Assembly: GCA_018644785.1 (NCBI GenBank)
Contig: JABGPV010000046.1
Coordinates: 1 to 23,266 of the forward strand
DNA length: 23,266 nucleotides
DNA from: Deltaproteobacteria bacterium
Lineage (GTDB): Bacteria > Desulfobacterota > DSM-4660 > Desulfatiglandales > Desulfatiglandaceae
Reading direction: 5' to 3'
The translations under genes were made by a program, and so were the position numbers. The notes under the pieces were generated by a model. The model saw only the letters and a list, made by a program, of their open reading frames with translations, searched no databases and had not been told where the DNA came from. This document shows, one piece after another, positions 7,028 through 15,645 of this stretch. Within the stretch, counting starts at the first letter, position 1. Each line of letters starts with the position of its first letter.

Positions 7028-7047
7028 ACATTTTTAACAATAAAAAA

Positions 7048-8877
7048 ATGATAATGCCATCCTTGAAAAACCTGACGACTTCCTTTAAACCCACACTCAA
7101 CAATTTCCGGCCCCTCTGGATATATTTTGTAAAGAATCGATGGGCGCTGGCAGCAGGTGTTCTGAGTCTGCTCATAGTGGATTTCCTCCTGCTTATGATT
7201 CCCCTGATCATCAAAAAGGCCATCAATATCCTGGTCGTTCAGACTTCGGGAACCGGGGCCCTCCTGGTAAAGCAGGGAGCGACCATCGGCATGATTGCCC
7301 TGTTGATCGCCCTGTTTCGCTATGTGTGGCGCCATTTGCTGCTGGGCCATTCCAGGAAAGTGGAACAAGGCTTGCGCAACCGGTTGTACGGGCACATTCA
7401 AACCCTTTCCCTCTCATTTTTCCAGAATACAAAGACCGGTGATCTCATGGCCCGGGCCATCAACGACATCAATGCGGTTCGCATGGCCTGTGGAATGGGC
7501 CTGGTGGCCCTGGTGGACGGTCTGGTTCTCGGCACTGCGGCCATCGGCTTCATGATGAGCATTGATTGGCGGTTGACCCTTATTTCACTGATTCCCGCAC
7601 CGGTTGTGGTGGTATTCACCCGGATGTTGGCCAACCAGATGTCTGCACGGTTTGAACGGGTCCAGAAGAGCTTCTCCGACCTCACGGAACAGGCCCGTGA
7701 AAGCTTCTCAGGCATCCGGGTGATCAAAGCCCATCAGCGGGAAGGATGGGAATACAACAGAATGAAGGCCAGGGGAGAGCGATATGTGGGGGAGAGCATG
7801 CATCTGGCCAGGACCCTTGCCCTGTTTTTCCCCCTCATGACCCTGATCACCAATGCGGGACTTGCCGTCGTGATTCTTCTGGGCGGACGGTATACGATTC
7901 TGGGAACCATCTCCCCGGGTGATTTCGTGGCCTTTATCAGCTATTTAAACCTGCTCACGTGGCCCGTTATGGCCATGGGGTGGGTGATCAGTCTGATCCA
8001 ACGGGGGTCGGCCTCCATGCGTCGTATTAACGGTATTTTCGATGCGGTTCCGGAGATTCAGGATTCGAACGATGAAAACGGACGGGTTTCCGACGGCAAT
8101 TCGGGAACAATCGAAGGGGCCATTGACTTTTGCGGGCTCGGTTTTCAGTATCCCGGCCAAACTGAATATGTGCTTAAGGATGTCAGTTTCAAAATCCGCC
8201 CGGGAGAGACCGTTGCCATTGTAGGGCGCGTGGGTTCCGGTAAGACCACCCTGCTGCAGATCATACCCCGGTTGTTGAATGCGCCCGAACATATGGTTTT
8301 CGTGGATGATCGGGATATTCGAAACCTGCCACTGACAACGCTCAGGAAAAAAATAGGGTTCGTGAGCCAGGACGTCTTTATTTTTTCCGACACCGTGTAC
8401 AACAATGTGGCATTCGGAATGGATGATGTCACCCCTGAAGACGTGAGAAAAGCGCTGGATGTTGCCGGCATACACGAGGAAATGGAAGCCCTGGATAACG
8501 GCCTGGACACCCTGCTGGGCGAACGGGGCATTACCCTTTCAGGCGGACAGCGGCAACGGCTCACCATTGCCCGGGCCGTGGTGGGGGATTTTCCCATCCT
8601 CATCCTGGATGACGCCCTAAGTATGGTGGATACCCGGACCGAAGAGGGAATCCTGAACCGGATTCTGGACCTTCGGCGGGAACGGACCAATGTGATTGTT
8701 TCCCACAGGGTTTCCACCATTCGCCGGGCGGATCGGATATTTGTGTTTGACCACGGGTCCTTGAAGGAGGAGGGGACCCACGAAATCTTGATTCATTTGA
8801 AAGGGATCTATGCTGCCCTGTATGAGGAACAGCTTCTGGGAGAAGCTCTTGAAAACGGAGGCGTGAACTCGTCATGA
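7048..8877 (+). CDS. heterodimeric ABC exporter subunit with degenerate catalytic site (BmrC/YheI/TM287 type)
   Basis: 609 residues: six-helix type IV exporter membrane domain (about 1-325) and nucleotide-binding domain (about 350-590). Motifs: Walker A GRVGSGKTT (393-401), Q-loop VSQDVFIFSD, signature LSGGQRQR, Walker B ILILD followed by Asp 522 where canonical subunits have the catalytic Glu, and H-loop IVSHRVST. Glu-to-Asp is the typical degeneracy of one half of asymmetric exporters such as BmrCD and TM287/288. The ATG at 7048 has only a weak ribosome binding site; a second ATG follows two codons later. It overlaps the next gene by ATGA and should form one inner-membrane transporter with it, exporting drugs, lipids or another hydrophobic substrate that cannot be named from sequence. 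Confidence 0.88.
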   Translation: MIMPSLKNLTTSFKPTLNNFRPLWIYFVKNRWALAAGVLSLLIVDFLLLMIPLIIKKAINILVVQTSGTGALLVKQGATIGMIALLIALFRYVWRHLLLGHSRKVEQGLRNRLYGHIQTLSLSFFQNTKTGDLMARAINDINAVRMACGMGLVALVDGLVLGTAAIGFMMSIDWRLTLISLIPAPVVVVFTRMLANQMSARFERVQKSFSDLTEQARESFSGIRVIKAHQREGWEYNRMKARGERYVGESMHLARTLALFFPLMTLITNAGLAVVILLGGRYTILGTISPGDFVAFISYLNLLTWPVMAMGWVISLIQRGSASMRRINGIFDAVPEIQDSNDENGRVSDGNSGTIEGAIDFCGLGFQYPGQTEYVLKDVSFKIRPGETVAIVGRVGSGKTTLLQIIPRLLNAPEHMVFVDDRDIRNLPLTTLRKKIGFVSQDVFIFSDTVYNNVAFGMDDVTPEDVRKALDVAGIHEEMEALDNGLDTLLGERGITLSGGQRQRLTIARAVVGDFPILILDDALSMVDTRTEEGILNRILDLRRERTNVIVSHRVSTIRRADRIFVFDHGSLKEEGTHEILIHLKGIYAALYEEQLLGEALENGGVNSS

Positions 8878-10985
8878 TGGGGGAATACGGGTACGCCGAG
8901 GAAGGCAAGCTGGGTAAGCCCTACAACCTCAAGTTGATGAAAAGGCTGGCTCATTTTGCGCGTCCCTACACAAAAAAGGTTGTGGCGGGGCTTATGCTGT
9001 CGATCCTGGTGGCCCTGTTTGATCTATGCGTGCCATATCTGACCAAGATTGCCATTGATCGGTATATCCTGGTGTCCTGGTATGAAATAAACGGAAAAAT
9101 GCTGTCGGATAAAGCCTATGGGGATTTGAGTCAACGCTATGGGTCACTGATGGATAAAAGTGCTGCCCCTTCAGTTTATTACATCTCCAATTTGAACCTG
9201 AAGAAGATCGACCCTGCGGATATACACCTTCTCAAAGATCAACGTCTGCTCGGTTCCAAACGTTTTTACCGGATCGGGCCGGACCGGGACATCACCCGCT
9301 GGTTCCAGGGAGATCAAACGGGCATTTACAAAATGGTGGACGGCGCTTCAATGGTTTCCTACGAACAACTGGAGCGGTTGCCCAATAAGGAACTCCTCCA
9401 AATCAGGGCCGGCGATATAGACGGGGTGACACTGCTGGCAGGGGTTTTCTTTGTTCTGCTCCTGTTATCTCTGGGGTTCAGTTATGTGGAATATTATATC
9501 ATGGAATTAACGGGTCAACGGATTATGCAGGATATTCGCATGAAGCTCTTTGACCGGATGCAGGCTCAGACCCTGCGGTTTTTCGATCGCTACCCGGTGG
9601 GAACCCTGGTCACCCGGGTGACCAATGATATCGGAAACCTGAATGAAATGTTCAAATCCGTCCTGATCACCGTTTTTAAGGACATATTCATGATCGTGGG
9701 TATCCTGGTGGTCCTGCTTTATCTTAACTGGCGCCTGGCGCTTCTTTGTTTCATCATGCTGCCCATTATTTTCGGTTTGACCTTTTTTTTCAGTTTCATG
9801 GCCCGTGAAGCGTTTCGGGAACTTCGCAGCACGGTTTCCAGAATAAACGCTTTTTTGCAGGAGCGCATCAGTGGTATGCGCATCATCCAGTTATTCGTCA
9901 GGGAAAAATCGCAAATGACGATTTTCGCCGGTCTCAACCGGGACAATTATCAGGCGGGCATGAAGCAGATCCGGATTTTTGCCTTGTTCATGCCGTTGAT
10001 GGAGCTTCTGTCGGCGCTGGCAATTGCCTTTTTGATCTGGCATGGCGGCGGGCAGGTGTTACAGGAAGAGATGACCCTGGGGGTTCTGGTGGCCTTTATC
10101 GGTTACATCCAGATGTTCTTCAAGCCCATTCGGGATATTTCCGAGAAATACAACATCATGCAGATGGCCATGGCCTCCATGGAACGGATTTTTGAATTCA
10201 TGGAGAAAAAGGAGGTGCTTCACCAATCTCCATCTCCCCGGAATCCGTCTCATGTTCAGGGTCATCTGGTGTTTGATCACGTCTCTTTTGGCTATGACCC
10301 GGAAAAAAGGATCCTCAATGAAGTTTCTTTCGAGGTGAAACCGGGCGAAACCGTTGCCATCGTGGGTGCCACAGGTTCTGGAAAGACAACGGTGGTGAGT
10401 CTGGTGGAGCGGTTTTATGACCCGGATCAGGGGAACATTACCCTGGATGGCATTGATCTAAGGGAGTGGTCCAATGAAAGCCTGAGAAATGCCGTGAGCC
10501 TATGCCTTCAAGACGTGTTCATATTCGCCGGAACCGTGTCGGAAAACATTTCTCTTGGAAGGGGGGATATTGAAGACGAAGCAGTACGCCGCGCCGCCCA
10601 AACCGCCAATGCACTGGGGTTCATCGAGAACCTGGAAAATGGGTTTGGGCAGGAACTGGGGGAGCAGGGGGCCGGTCTTTCAGGCGGTCAGCGCCAGTTG
10701 CTCTCTTTTGCCCGTGCTCTGGCAAATGATCCCCGTCTGCTGATTCTGGATGAGGCCACCAGCAGCGTGGACCCGGAAACCGAGCGCCTCATCCAGGCCG
10801 CCATCTCAAAAATGGCCCACAAAAGGACCACACTGGTGGTGGCACACCGCTTGTCTACGGTCAGGGATGCGGACCGGATCATGGTGATGCACCACGGACG
10901 AATCCGGGAGCAGGGAACCCACGAGGAACTGATGGCCATGGAGGGGCTTTACTACAAACTCACCCGGCGGTGGGAAAGGGGATAG
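8874..10985 (+). CDS. heterodimeric ABC exporter subunit with canonical site and extracytoplasmic insert (BmrD/YheH/TM288 type)
   Basis: 703 residues, longer than the usual 580-600 because about 125 residues are inserted between the first and second membrane helices (about residues 63-190); BmrD carries an extracellular domain at the same place. The nucleotide-binding domain has Walker A GATGSGKTT (498-506), Q-loop CLQDVFIFAG, signature LSGGQRQLL, Walker B LLILDEATS with catalytic Glu 627, and H-loop VVAHRLST. So this half supplies the catalytic Glu that the first half lacks. The start ATG overlaps the upstream stop (ATGA), with GGAGG about 12 bases before. No accessory genes follow; the next operon has its own promoter. 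Confidence 0.9.
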   Translation: MMGEYGYAEEGKLGKPYNLKLMKRLAHFARPYTKKVVAGLMLSILVALFDLCVPYLTKIAIDRYILVSWYEINGKMLSDKAYGDLSQRYGSLMDKSAAPSVYYISNLNLKKIDPADIHLLKDQRLLGSKRFYRIGPDRDITRWFQGDQTGIYKMVDGASMVSYEQLERLPNKELLQIRAGDIDGVTLLAGVFFVLLLLSLGFSYVEYYIMELTGQRIMQDIRMKLFDRMQAQTLRFFDRYPVGTLVTRVTNDIGNLNEMFKSVLITVFKDIFMIVGILVVLLYLNWRLALLCFIMLPIIFGLTFFFSFMAREAFRELRSTVSRINAFLQERISGMRIIQLFVREKSQMTIFAGLNRDNYQAGMKQIRIFALFMPLMELLSALAIAFLIWHGGGQVLQEEMTLGVLVAFIGYIQMFFKPIRDISEKYNIMQMAMASMERIFEFMEKKEVLHQSPSPRNPSHVQGHLVFDHVSFGYDPEKRILNEVSFEVKPGETVAIVGATGSGKTTVVSLVERFYDPDQGNITLDGIDLREWSNESLRNAVSLCLQDVFIFAGTVSENISLGRGDIEDEAVRRAAQTANALGFIENLENGFGQELGEQGAGLSGGQRQLLSFARALANDPRLLILDEATSSVDPETERLIQAAISKMAHKRTTLVVAHRLSTVRDADRIMVMHHGRIREQGTHEELMAMEGLYYKLTRRWERG

Positions 10986-11029
10986 TGGGAACGGGCATTG
11001 TAGGCATCATTGGCGACGTTCATGTCCCC

Positions 11030-11058
11030 TTGACTTTCAAACCAAAGCAATTTAAACT
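11030..11058 (+). promoter_or_regulatory. candidate promoter of the AbrB/PIN toxin-antitoxin operon
   Basis: TTGACT at 11030-11035, a 17-base spacer and TAAACT at 11053-11058, about 45 bases before the antitoxin start. The -10 is identical to the one proposed for the cytochrome b operon. Confidence 0.45.
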
Positions 11059-11102
11059 GCTTTACCATTCAATAAGTAAAGGGGTAAGGCGGGGAGGTAG
11101 AA

Positions 11103-11327
11103 ATGGCGGTCAAGGCGAAGGTCAGCAGAAAATGGCAGGTGGTGATTCCAAAAGAGATCAGAGAGCGCTTGGTCCTCAGGCCCGGAGACAGAATCTCTTT
11201 TGAGGTTTCCGGTTCGAAAACAACGATAAGAAAAGAGGTGGATTCCCCCTTTGATCGATATTTCGGTTTTCTCGGGAAGGGTGTTACAACGGATGAAATA
11301 GTTAAGGAAATGAGGGGTGATCGGTGA
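11103..11327 (+). CDS. AbrB/SpoVT-type antitoxin (VapB-like)
   Basis: 74 residues with GGGGAGGT five bases before the ATG. The first 45 residues form a SpoVT-AbrB swapped-hairpin domain: AKVSRKWQVVIPKEIRERL and LRPGDRISFEVSG, the VTIPKxIRxxLgLxpGDxvxf pattern. The C-terminal tail (SPFDRYFGFLGKGVTTDEIV...MRGDR) would bind the toxin. The stop overlaps the toxin start as GTGA, so translation is coupled. The pair most likely represses its own promoter through the AbrB domain. Confidence 0.9.
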   Translation: MAVKAKVSRKWQVVIPKEIRERLVLRPGDRISFEVSGSKTTIRKEVDSPFDRYFGFLGKGVTTDEIVKEMRGDR

Positions 11328-11725
11328 TCTATTCAGTGGATACGTGTGTATTGCTCGACATACTCCTGCCGGATCCAGTCCATGGCATCCCGTCCAGAGA
11401 GATTCTCAAAAAGGCCTCCCGAAGTGGAAAACTGGCGGTTTGCCCCATTGTGTATGCGGAACTCTGCCCTCAATTTGATTCTCGAACCTCTCTTGACGTC
11501 TTTTTGAATGAAACCGGAATAGAGGTTCTTCCGTTTACCAGGGAGATTCTATGGAAAGCGGGAAGGGAGTGGAAAGCCTATGTCGGAAGGGGAGGAAAAC
11601 GAAAAGACAGAATCATCCCGGATTTTTTGATTGGCGCCTTTTCCAGTGTGAAGGCGGAAGCGATTATTACGCGAGATAAGGGTTTTTATAAAGAACGTTT
11701 TCAGATGGATGTTTATCATAATTGA
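11324..11725 (+). CDS. PIN-domain toxin (VapC-like ribonuclease)
   Basis: 133 residues starting at GTG in a GTGA overlap with the antitoxin. PIN-domain acidic residues are present: Asp in SVDTCVLLDI, Glu in VYAELC, Asp in IPDFLIGA and Asp in TRDKGFY. These hold Mg2+ or Mn2+ for RNA cleavage; VapC toxins cut initiator tRNA or rRNA, but the target cannot be read from sequence. Length is typical. The SUMF1-domain gene begins only 13 bases after the stop, so read-through transcription is likely. Confidence 0.9.
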   Translation: MIYSVDTCVLLDILLPDPVHGIPSREILKKASRSGKLAVCPIVYAELCPQFDSRTSLDVFLNETGIEVLPFTREILWKAGREWKAYVGRGGKRKDRIIPDFLIGAFSSVKAEAIITRDKGFYKERFQMDVYHN

Positions 11726-11738
11726 TTGAGCAAATCCC

Positions 11739-12635
11739 ATGATTCAGAACAAAATGATATGCTTTCGACCGCTCGGGTCGATGATTCTCTCGGTTTTTTT
11801 CCTGCTGGTCATGGTTACGCCTTACGCGTCCGCCGATACCAAAATCGGCCCGGACCCGGAACGGGGGCCCATCAAGACCTGGACCGATCCCGTCACCGGC
11901 ATGGCGTTTGTGTGGGTTCCGGGTGGGTGCTATCAGATGGGGTGCGGGAGCTGGGCCGGGAACTGCGATTCCGATGAAGAACCGGTCCATGAGGTGTGTT
12001 TAGACGGGTTTTGGATGGGGAAGTATGAGGTGACCATCGGTCAGTATCGGAAATTCCTTCAGGACGGTGGGTCCAGGCTTGGAGTGGATTGGAAAGACGA
12101 GGATTGTCCGTTGGGGAAAGGGAGATCCCATGCTCTTTCAGGCAATAAATTCGGTTCCAGCGACAATCAGCCTATGGTAGAAGTCAGTTGGTATGGCGCG
12201 AAGGCGTTTGCCGCATGGCTTTCCGGAAAGACGGGAAAACGCCTTCGTTTGCCCACGGAAGCCCAGTGGGAGTACGCGTGCCGGAGCGGCGGAAAGCCCG
12301 AGAGATATGCCGGGGAAGAAGGCCGTGTGGGCCGGGTAGCCTGGTACAGCAGGAATAGCGGTGGCAGGACCCATGAGGTGGGAACCAAAGCGCCCAACGG
12401 CCTGGGGATTTTCGACATGAGCGGGAATGTGTGGGAGTGGTGTCGGGATTGGTATGGCAAATACGGTTCCAGTTCCCGGAAGAACCCCACAGGTCCTGCC
12501 GGCGGATCCTCCCGGGTGATCCGCGGCGGCTACTGGTACGACCCTGCTGAGGTCGTCCGCTGCGGCTTTCGCGACAGCTATAATCCCGGAGTCACGTTCA
12601 ACTACCTGGGCTTTCGCCTCGTGAGGACCCATTAA
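11739..12635 (+). CDS. secreted SUMF1/FGE-family protein lacking the catalytic cysteines
   Basis: 298 residues. A signal peptide (hydrophobic MILSVFFLLVMV, ending ASA-DTK near residue 32) precedes a SUMF1 domain with all structural landmarks: VPGGCYQMGC, PVHEVCLDGFWMGKYEVT, QPMVEVSWYGAKAFAAWL, RLPTEAQWEYACR, MSGNVWEWCRDW, RVIRGGYW and LGFRLVR. True aerobic formylglycine-generating enzyme has two copper-binding catalytic Cys shortly after the RGG (CHxSYC in that stretch). Here the stretch is YWYDPAEVVRCGFRD, with neither. So it is probably not an active FGE but a binding or structural relative, acting in the periplasm or envelope. Bacterial FGE normally works in the cytoplasm, which agrees with this. 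It sits 54 bases before the arylsulfatase, probably co-transcribed. The ATG has no clear ribosome binding site. Confidence 0.85.
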   Translation: MIQNKMICFRPLGSMILSVFFLLVMVTPYASADTKIGPDPERGPIKTWTDPVTGMAFVWVPGGCYQMGCGSWAGNCDSDEEPVHEVCLDGFWMGKYEVTIGQYRKFLQDGGSRLGVDWKDEDCPLGKGRSHALSGNKFGSSDNQPMVEVSWYGAKAFAAWLSGKTGKRLRLPTEAQWEYACRSGGKPERYAGEEGRVGRVAWYSRNSGGRTHEVGTKAPNGLGIFDMSGNVWEWCRDWYGKYGSSSRKNPTGPAGGSSRVIRGGYWYDPAEVVRCGFRDSYNPGVTFNYLGFRLVRTH

Positions 12636-12689
12636 CTTTTGGTTTTTTACCTTTGTTCTTCTATACACCCAAACACGGAGGAGACTAAA

Positions 12690-14252
12690 ATGAGAAAGAA
12701 AGTATTTGGCATGAGCGTGTTTGTTTTACTGGCCCTGTGCGTAGTGGTTTCGGCCGTTCAGGCGGCAAAAAAGCCCAACATCCTGGTGCTCTGGGGCGAT
12801 GATATTGGTGTCTGGAACACCAGTGCCTACAACCGGGGCGGCATGGGCTATACAACACCCAATATTGACTCTATCGCCAATGAAGGTGCACTCTTCACCG
12901 ACATGTATGCACAGCAGTCGTGTACGGCGGGGAGGGCGTCCTTTATCCTAGGGGAACAGCCCTTTAGAACCGGTCTGCTGACGATCGGTATGCCGGGATC
13001 CGAACAGGGTATACCTGAGTGGGCACCGACCATCGGCGATCTGCTCAAAGAACAGGGCTATGCGACAGGCCAGTTCGGCAAAAACCACCTGGGCGACCGT
13101 GACAAGCACCTGCCGACCAACCATGGTTTCGATGAGTTCTTCGGAAACCTCTATCACCTCAATGCTGAAGAAGAGCCTGAGACCTATTACTATCCCAAAA
13201 ATCCCGAATTTCACAAAAAGTTTGGTCCCCGTGGCGTGATCCACTCCTATGCGGGCGGAAAGATCGAAGATACGGGGCCATTGACCCGAAAACGTATGGA
13301 GACCGTCGATGCTGAATTTGGTGGTGCAGCCAAGGATTTCATGGCGCGTTCCGTCAAAGGCGACAAACCCTTCTTCGTCTGGATGAACTTCACCCGTATG
13401 CACGTCTGGACACGTCTCCAGAAAAAATACCGTGGGCTGACGGGTATCGGTCTCTACGCGGACGGGATGAAAGAGCTGGATGACATGGTCGGCGGCTTCC
13501 TCGACTATCTCAAAAAGCTCGGTGTCGAAGACAACACGATCGTTATTTTCTCCACAGATAACGGTGCGGAAAAATTCTCCTTTCCTGACGGCGGCGCCTC
13601 ACCTTACCGCGGCGAGAAGGGGACGACCTGGGAAGGCGGCATGAGAGTGCCTCAGATGGTCAAGTGGCCGGGTACGATCAAACCGGGTACGATCTACAAC
13701 GATATTATGAGTCAGGAAGACTGGATGCCGACACTGCTCGCAGCCGCGGGTGCGCCGGATGTCAAGGCGAAGCTCGCATCCAAAGAGGGTTACCAGGCCA
13801 ACGGCAAGAAATTCAGGGTGCACCTGGATGGCTACAACTTCCTGCCCTATTTCCAGGGCAAAGCGGAGAAGGGCCCTCGTAGAGAGATCATGTATTTCGC
13901 GGCCAGCGGAATGCTCAACGCAATCCGTGTGGATAACTGGAAAGTGGCATTTGCCATCGAAACGGGTCCCATCAGTGAAGCCTATCGTAGTGTACCGGCC
14001 TGGCCTGTGATCACCAACCTGCGCGCCGATCCGTTCGAGAGCGCCTATGACGAATCGGCTATGTATATGAGATGGTATGCGGACAATATGTGGCTGATGG
14101 TGCCGGCTCAGCAATTTGTCAAGAAGTTCTTCATGACGATTAAAGATTATCCGTTCCAGGCGGGAAGTTCATTGTCTGCCGGTAATATCGGTTACCAAAC
14201 AGTTCAGCAGCAAAAACTGAAACGACTTCTTGATAAATCGATCCAGAACTAA
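12690..14252 (+). CDS. exported arylsulfatase, alkaline phosphatase superfamily
   Basis: Start at ATG 12690, preceded by GGAGGAG (12677-12683); an upstream in-frame GTG (12639) has no such site. 520 residues: Sec signal peptide ending VQA-AKKPN, then the type I sulfatase fold. PNILVLWGDDIG carries the metal-binding Asp pair (37, 38). QQSCTAGRASF has the Cys (78) that must be turned into formylglycine, in the C-x-A-x-R variant of CxPxR. GKNHLGD matches the GKxHLG block and FSTDNGAEK has the second metal-binding Asp-Asn. It should hydrolyse sulfate esters in the periplasm, though the substrate is not predictable. Maturation must come from a machinery elsewhere (anaerobic radical-SAM anSME, or a genuine FGE), since the neighbouring SUMF1 protein lacks catalytic Cys. 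Confidence 0.9.
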   Translation: MRKKVFGMSVFVLLALCVVVSAVQAAKKPNILVLWGDDIGVWNTSAYNRGGMGYTTPNIDSIANEGALFTDMYAQQSCTAGRASFILGEQPFRTGLLTIGMPGSEQGIPEWAPTIGDLLKEQGYATGQFGKNHLGDRDKHLPTNHGFDEFFGNLYHLNAEEEPETYYYPKNPEFHKKFGPRGVIHSYAGGKIEDTGPLTRKRMETVDAEFGGAAKDFMARSVKGDKPFFVWMNFTRMHVWTRLQKKYRGLTGIGLYADGMKELDDMVGGFLDYLKKLGVEDNTIVIFSTDNGAEKFSFPDGGASPYRGEKGTTWEGGMRVPQMVKWPGTIKPGTIYNDIMSQEDWMPTLLAAAGAPDVKAKLASKEGYQANGKKFRVHLDGYNFLPYFQGKAEKGPRREIMYFAASGMLNAIRVDNWKVAFAIETGPISEAYRSVPAWPVITNLRADPFESAYDESAMYMRWYADNMWLMVPAQQFVKKFFMTIKDYPFQAGSSLSAGNIGYQTVQQQKLKRLLDKSIQN

Positions 14253-14266
14253 ATTTCTCTCTTCCC

Positions 14267-14284
14267 CGGAGCGGTTGCGCTCCG
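14267..14284 (+). terminator. hairpin after the sulfatase gene (weak terminator candidate)
   Basis: CGGAGCG-GTTG-CGCTCCG is a perfect 7-bp stem with a 4-base loop, 15 bases after the sulfatase stop. No T-run follows, so it may be a processing or 3'-protecting hairpin more than an intrinsic terminator. Confidence 0.4.
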
Positions 14285-14385
14285 CGCCCGGCTACCCTGT
14301 TCAATACTATGGCCGGGTCCGGTGTGTGTGCGGCGATGCCCCAACCACCTGGGATTGGAGTGTCGGCGACGAAGGAGGTGAAAAG

Positions 14386-14901
14386 GTGAGAGTGAGTGAC
14401 CAAATCAGACCGGGATGGCGTTTTTATATCGGCGTCATGTTGTTTGTATTGGGTTTCTTGAGCCCCCTGTTCATTCCTCTGGTTACTGCCACGGCACTGC
14501 CGGCCGGTTGGAAAACGGCCCTTTCAGGACTTTTGATGTTAGGCATACCCGAGCTTCTGTGGGTGGCAGCGGCGGCCATCATGGGAAAAGCGGGTTTCAA
14601 CCATATCAAAGGAAAATTCTGGGGATTTTTCAAGAAGGTGGCGCCTCCTGACGAAGTGGGACCGGCGCGCTACCGGGTAGGCCTTGTGATGTTCTCCCTG
14701 CCGATCCTTTTTGGTTGGCTGGCGCCCTTTGGTTTACACAGGATTCCAGGATATGAAGTGCACCGTTTGGTTGTGAATCTCGTGGGTGATGTACTTCTGA
14801 TTTCCAGCCTTTTTGTGCTGGGCGGTGATTTCTGGGACAAGTTGAGGGGATTGTTCATCCATAAAGCCAAAATCAAGATACCCGTCCGCGAGTCCAAATA
14901 A
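14386..14901 (+). CDS. four-helix membrane protein, 'transporter suffix domain' type
   Basis: The frame is open from 14230, but the start is set at GTG 14386, seven bases after a full AGGAGGTG (14373-14380). The 171-residue product has four hydrophobic segments: YIGVMLFVLGFLSPLFIPLV, ALSGLLMLGIPELLWVAAAA, VGLVMFSLPILFGWLAPF and VVNLVGDVLLISSLFVLGG. A basic loop (MGKAGFNHIKGKFWGFFKK) lies after helix two, and the segment RYRVGLVMFSLPILFGWL is typical of small proteins named 'transporter suffix domain-containing'. Function is unknown; such domains also occur at the ends of permeases. It lies 134 bases after the sulfatase in the same direction. Confidence 0.6.
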   Translation: MRVSDQIRPGWRFYIGVMLFVLGFLSPLFIPLVTATALPAGWKTALSGLLMLGIPELLWVAAAAIMGKAGFNHIKGKFWGFFKKVAPPDEVGPARYRVGLVMFSLPILFGWLAPFGLHRIPGYEVHRLVVNLVGDVLLISSLFVLGGDFWDKLRGLFIHKAKIKIPVRESK

Positions 14902-15210
14902 GATCTCGCCATCTACGAGCGTTTTGGTATAAGATTTTGCACAATGGTCACTGAGGAAAATCACAAAGAGGTAATGTCCATGTGGAATATCAATGCTGAC
15001 GGTTCGGTTGATGCCGGGTATTTTAATCCCGCTAAGATCAGTATCTCGGAAGCCAATGTTTCCTTGTGGAAGTGATTTTTTTGAGAAAAAAGTGAAGGCA
15101 TTGGTTTGCTCGTCAATTATCTGATCAAAAAATTTTGAAAAACTTCCATAACGGATCTGATGCAGCCTCGGGTGGCGACCCCGCACACCGTTTGAACTCA
15201 AAAAGACTGT
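14902..15210. other. intergenic stretch with one small coding relic
   Basis: About 310 bases between two gene groups facing each other. Apart from the 43-codon relic at 14944-15075 I see nothing coding. No clear terminator was found for either side. Confidence 0.4.
14944..15075 (+). pseudogene. short relic, C-terminus reading WNINADGSVDAGYFNP
   Basis: A 43-codon frame from ATG 14944 to TGA 15073-15075, with no good ribosome binding site. The part after residue 13 reads WNINADGSVDAGYFNPAKIS, then ISEANVSLWK. The DGxVDxGYFNPxxIxVSxA pattern recalls small secreted bacterial proteins, but from memory only. I infer a truncated fragment of such a gene. Confidence 0.3.
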
Positions 15211-15645
15211 TTAAATAAAAGGATCCCGGACATCAAGGAAATCGAACTTCAGAAAATCCCTATCACCTGTATAGATTTTTAGAACGCCGTGCTGATGTAG
15301 AATCGAGGCAAGATGCGCATCGGGAACGAGGTTGCCACGAACAGGGAAACTGCCTGTCACCGCGCGGTAAACATCCAGGAAACCTTCTTCTTCTGAAAGA
15401 ACTTTTACCCGTGGCAAATTCAGCAGGGACTCAATGTTACCAAGGGCTTGATCGGGTGATAGAGGATTAGAGAAAATGCTCGCATGTGTAGCAATTCGCA
15501 TGTAAGACATTATGGTAAGCCAGGATATGCAAAAAAGCTCCGGGTCGGATATGCGGTTCTTCATAAATCCTATTGCGGCCATATGTCTTGGGTTTGATTG
15601 ATCAGATGCATATAGAAGGATATTCACATCGATTGAATAACTCAT
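15211..15645 (-). CDS. PIN-domain toxin (VapC-like, Mtu_PIN-type)
   Basis: 144 residues. The first acidic residue is in SIDVNILLYASD, and the characteristic middle of this PIN subfamily is present: ISWLTIMSYMRIATHASIF followed by NPLSPDQAL. The later acidic residues are Asp in VPDAHLASIL and the Asp residues of TGDRDFLKF. These belong to the Mg2+-dependent RNase fold of VapC toxins; the RNA target is not predictable. Its ATG overlaps the antitoxin stop by four bases, so the pair is co-translated. The sequence is only distantly like the PIN toxin at 11324, so this is not a recent duplicate. Confidence 0.85.
   Translation of the reverse strand: MSYSIDVNILLYASDQSNPRHMAAIGFMKNRISDPELFCISWLTIMSYMRIATHASIFSNPLSPDQALGNIESLLNLPRVKVLSEEEGFLDVYRAVTGSFPVRGNLVPDAHLASILHQHGVLKIYTGDRDFLKFDFLDVRDPFI

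Noticed and set aside
14734..15201. 155-codon minus-strand frame
   Set aside because: It overlaps the end of the membrane protein gene in antisense, lacks a start signal and has no motif.
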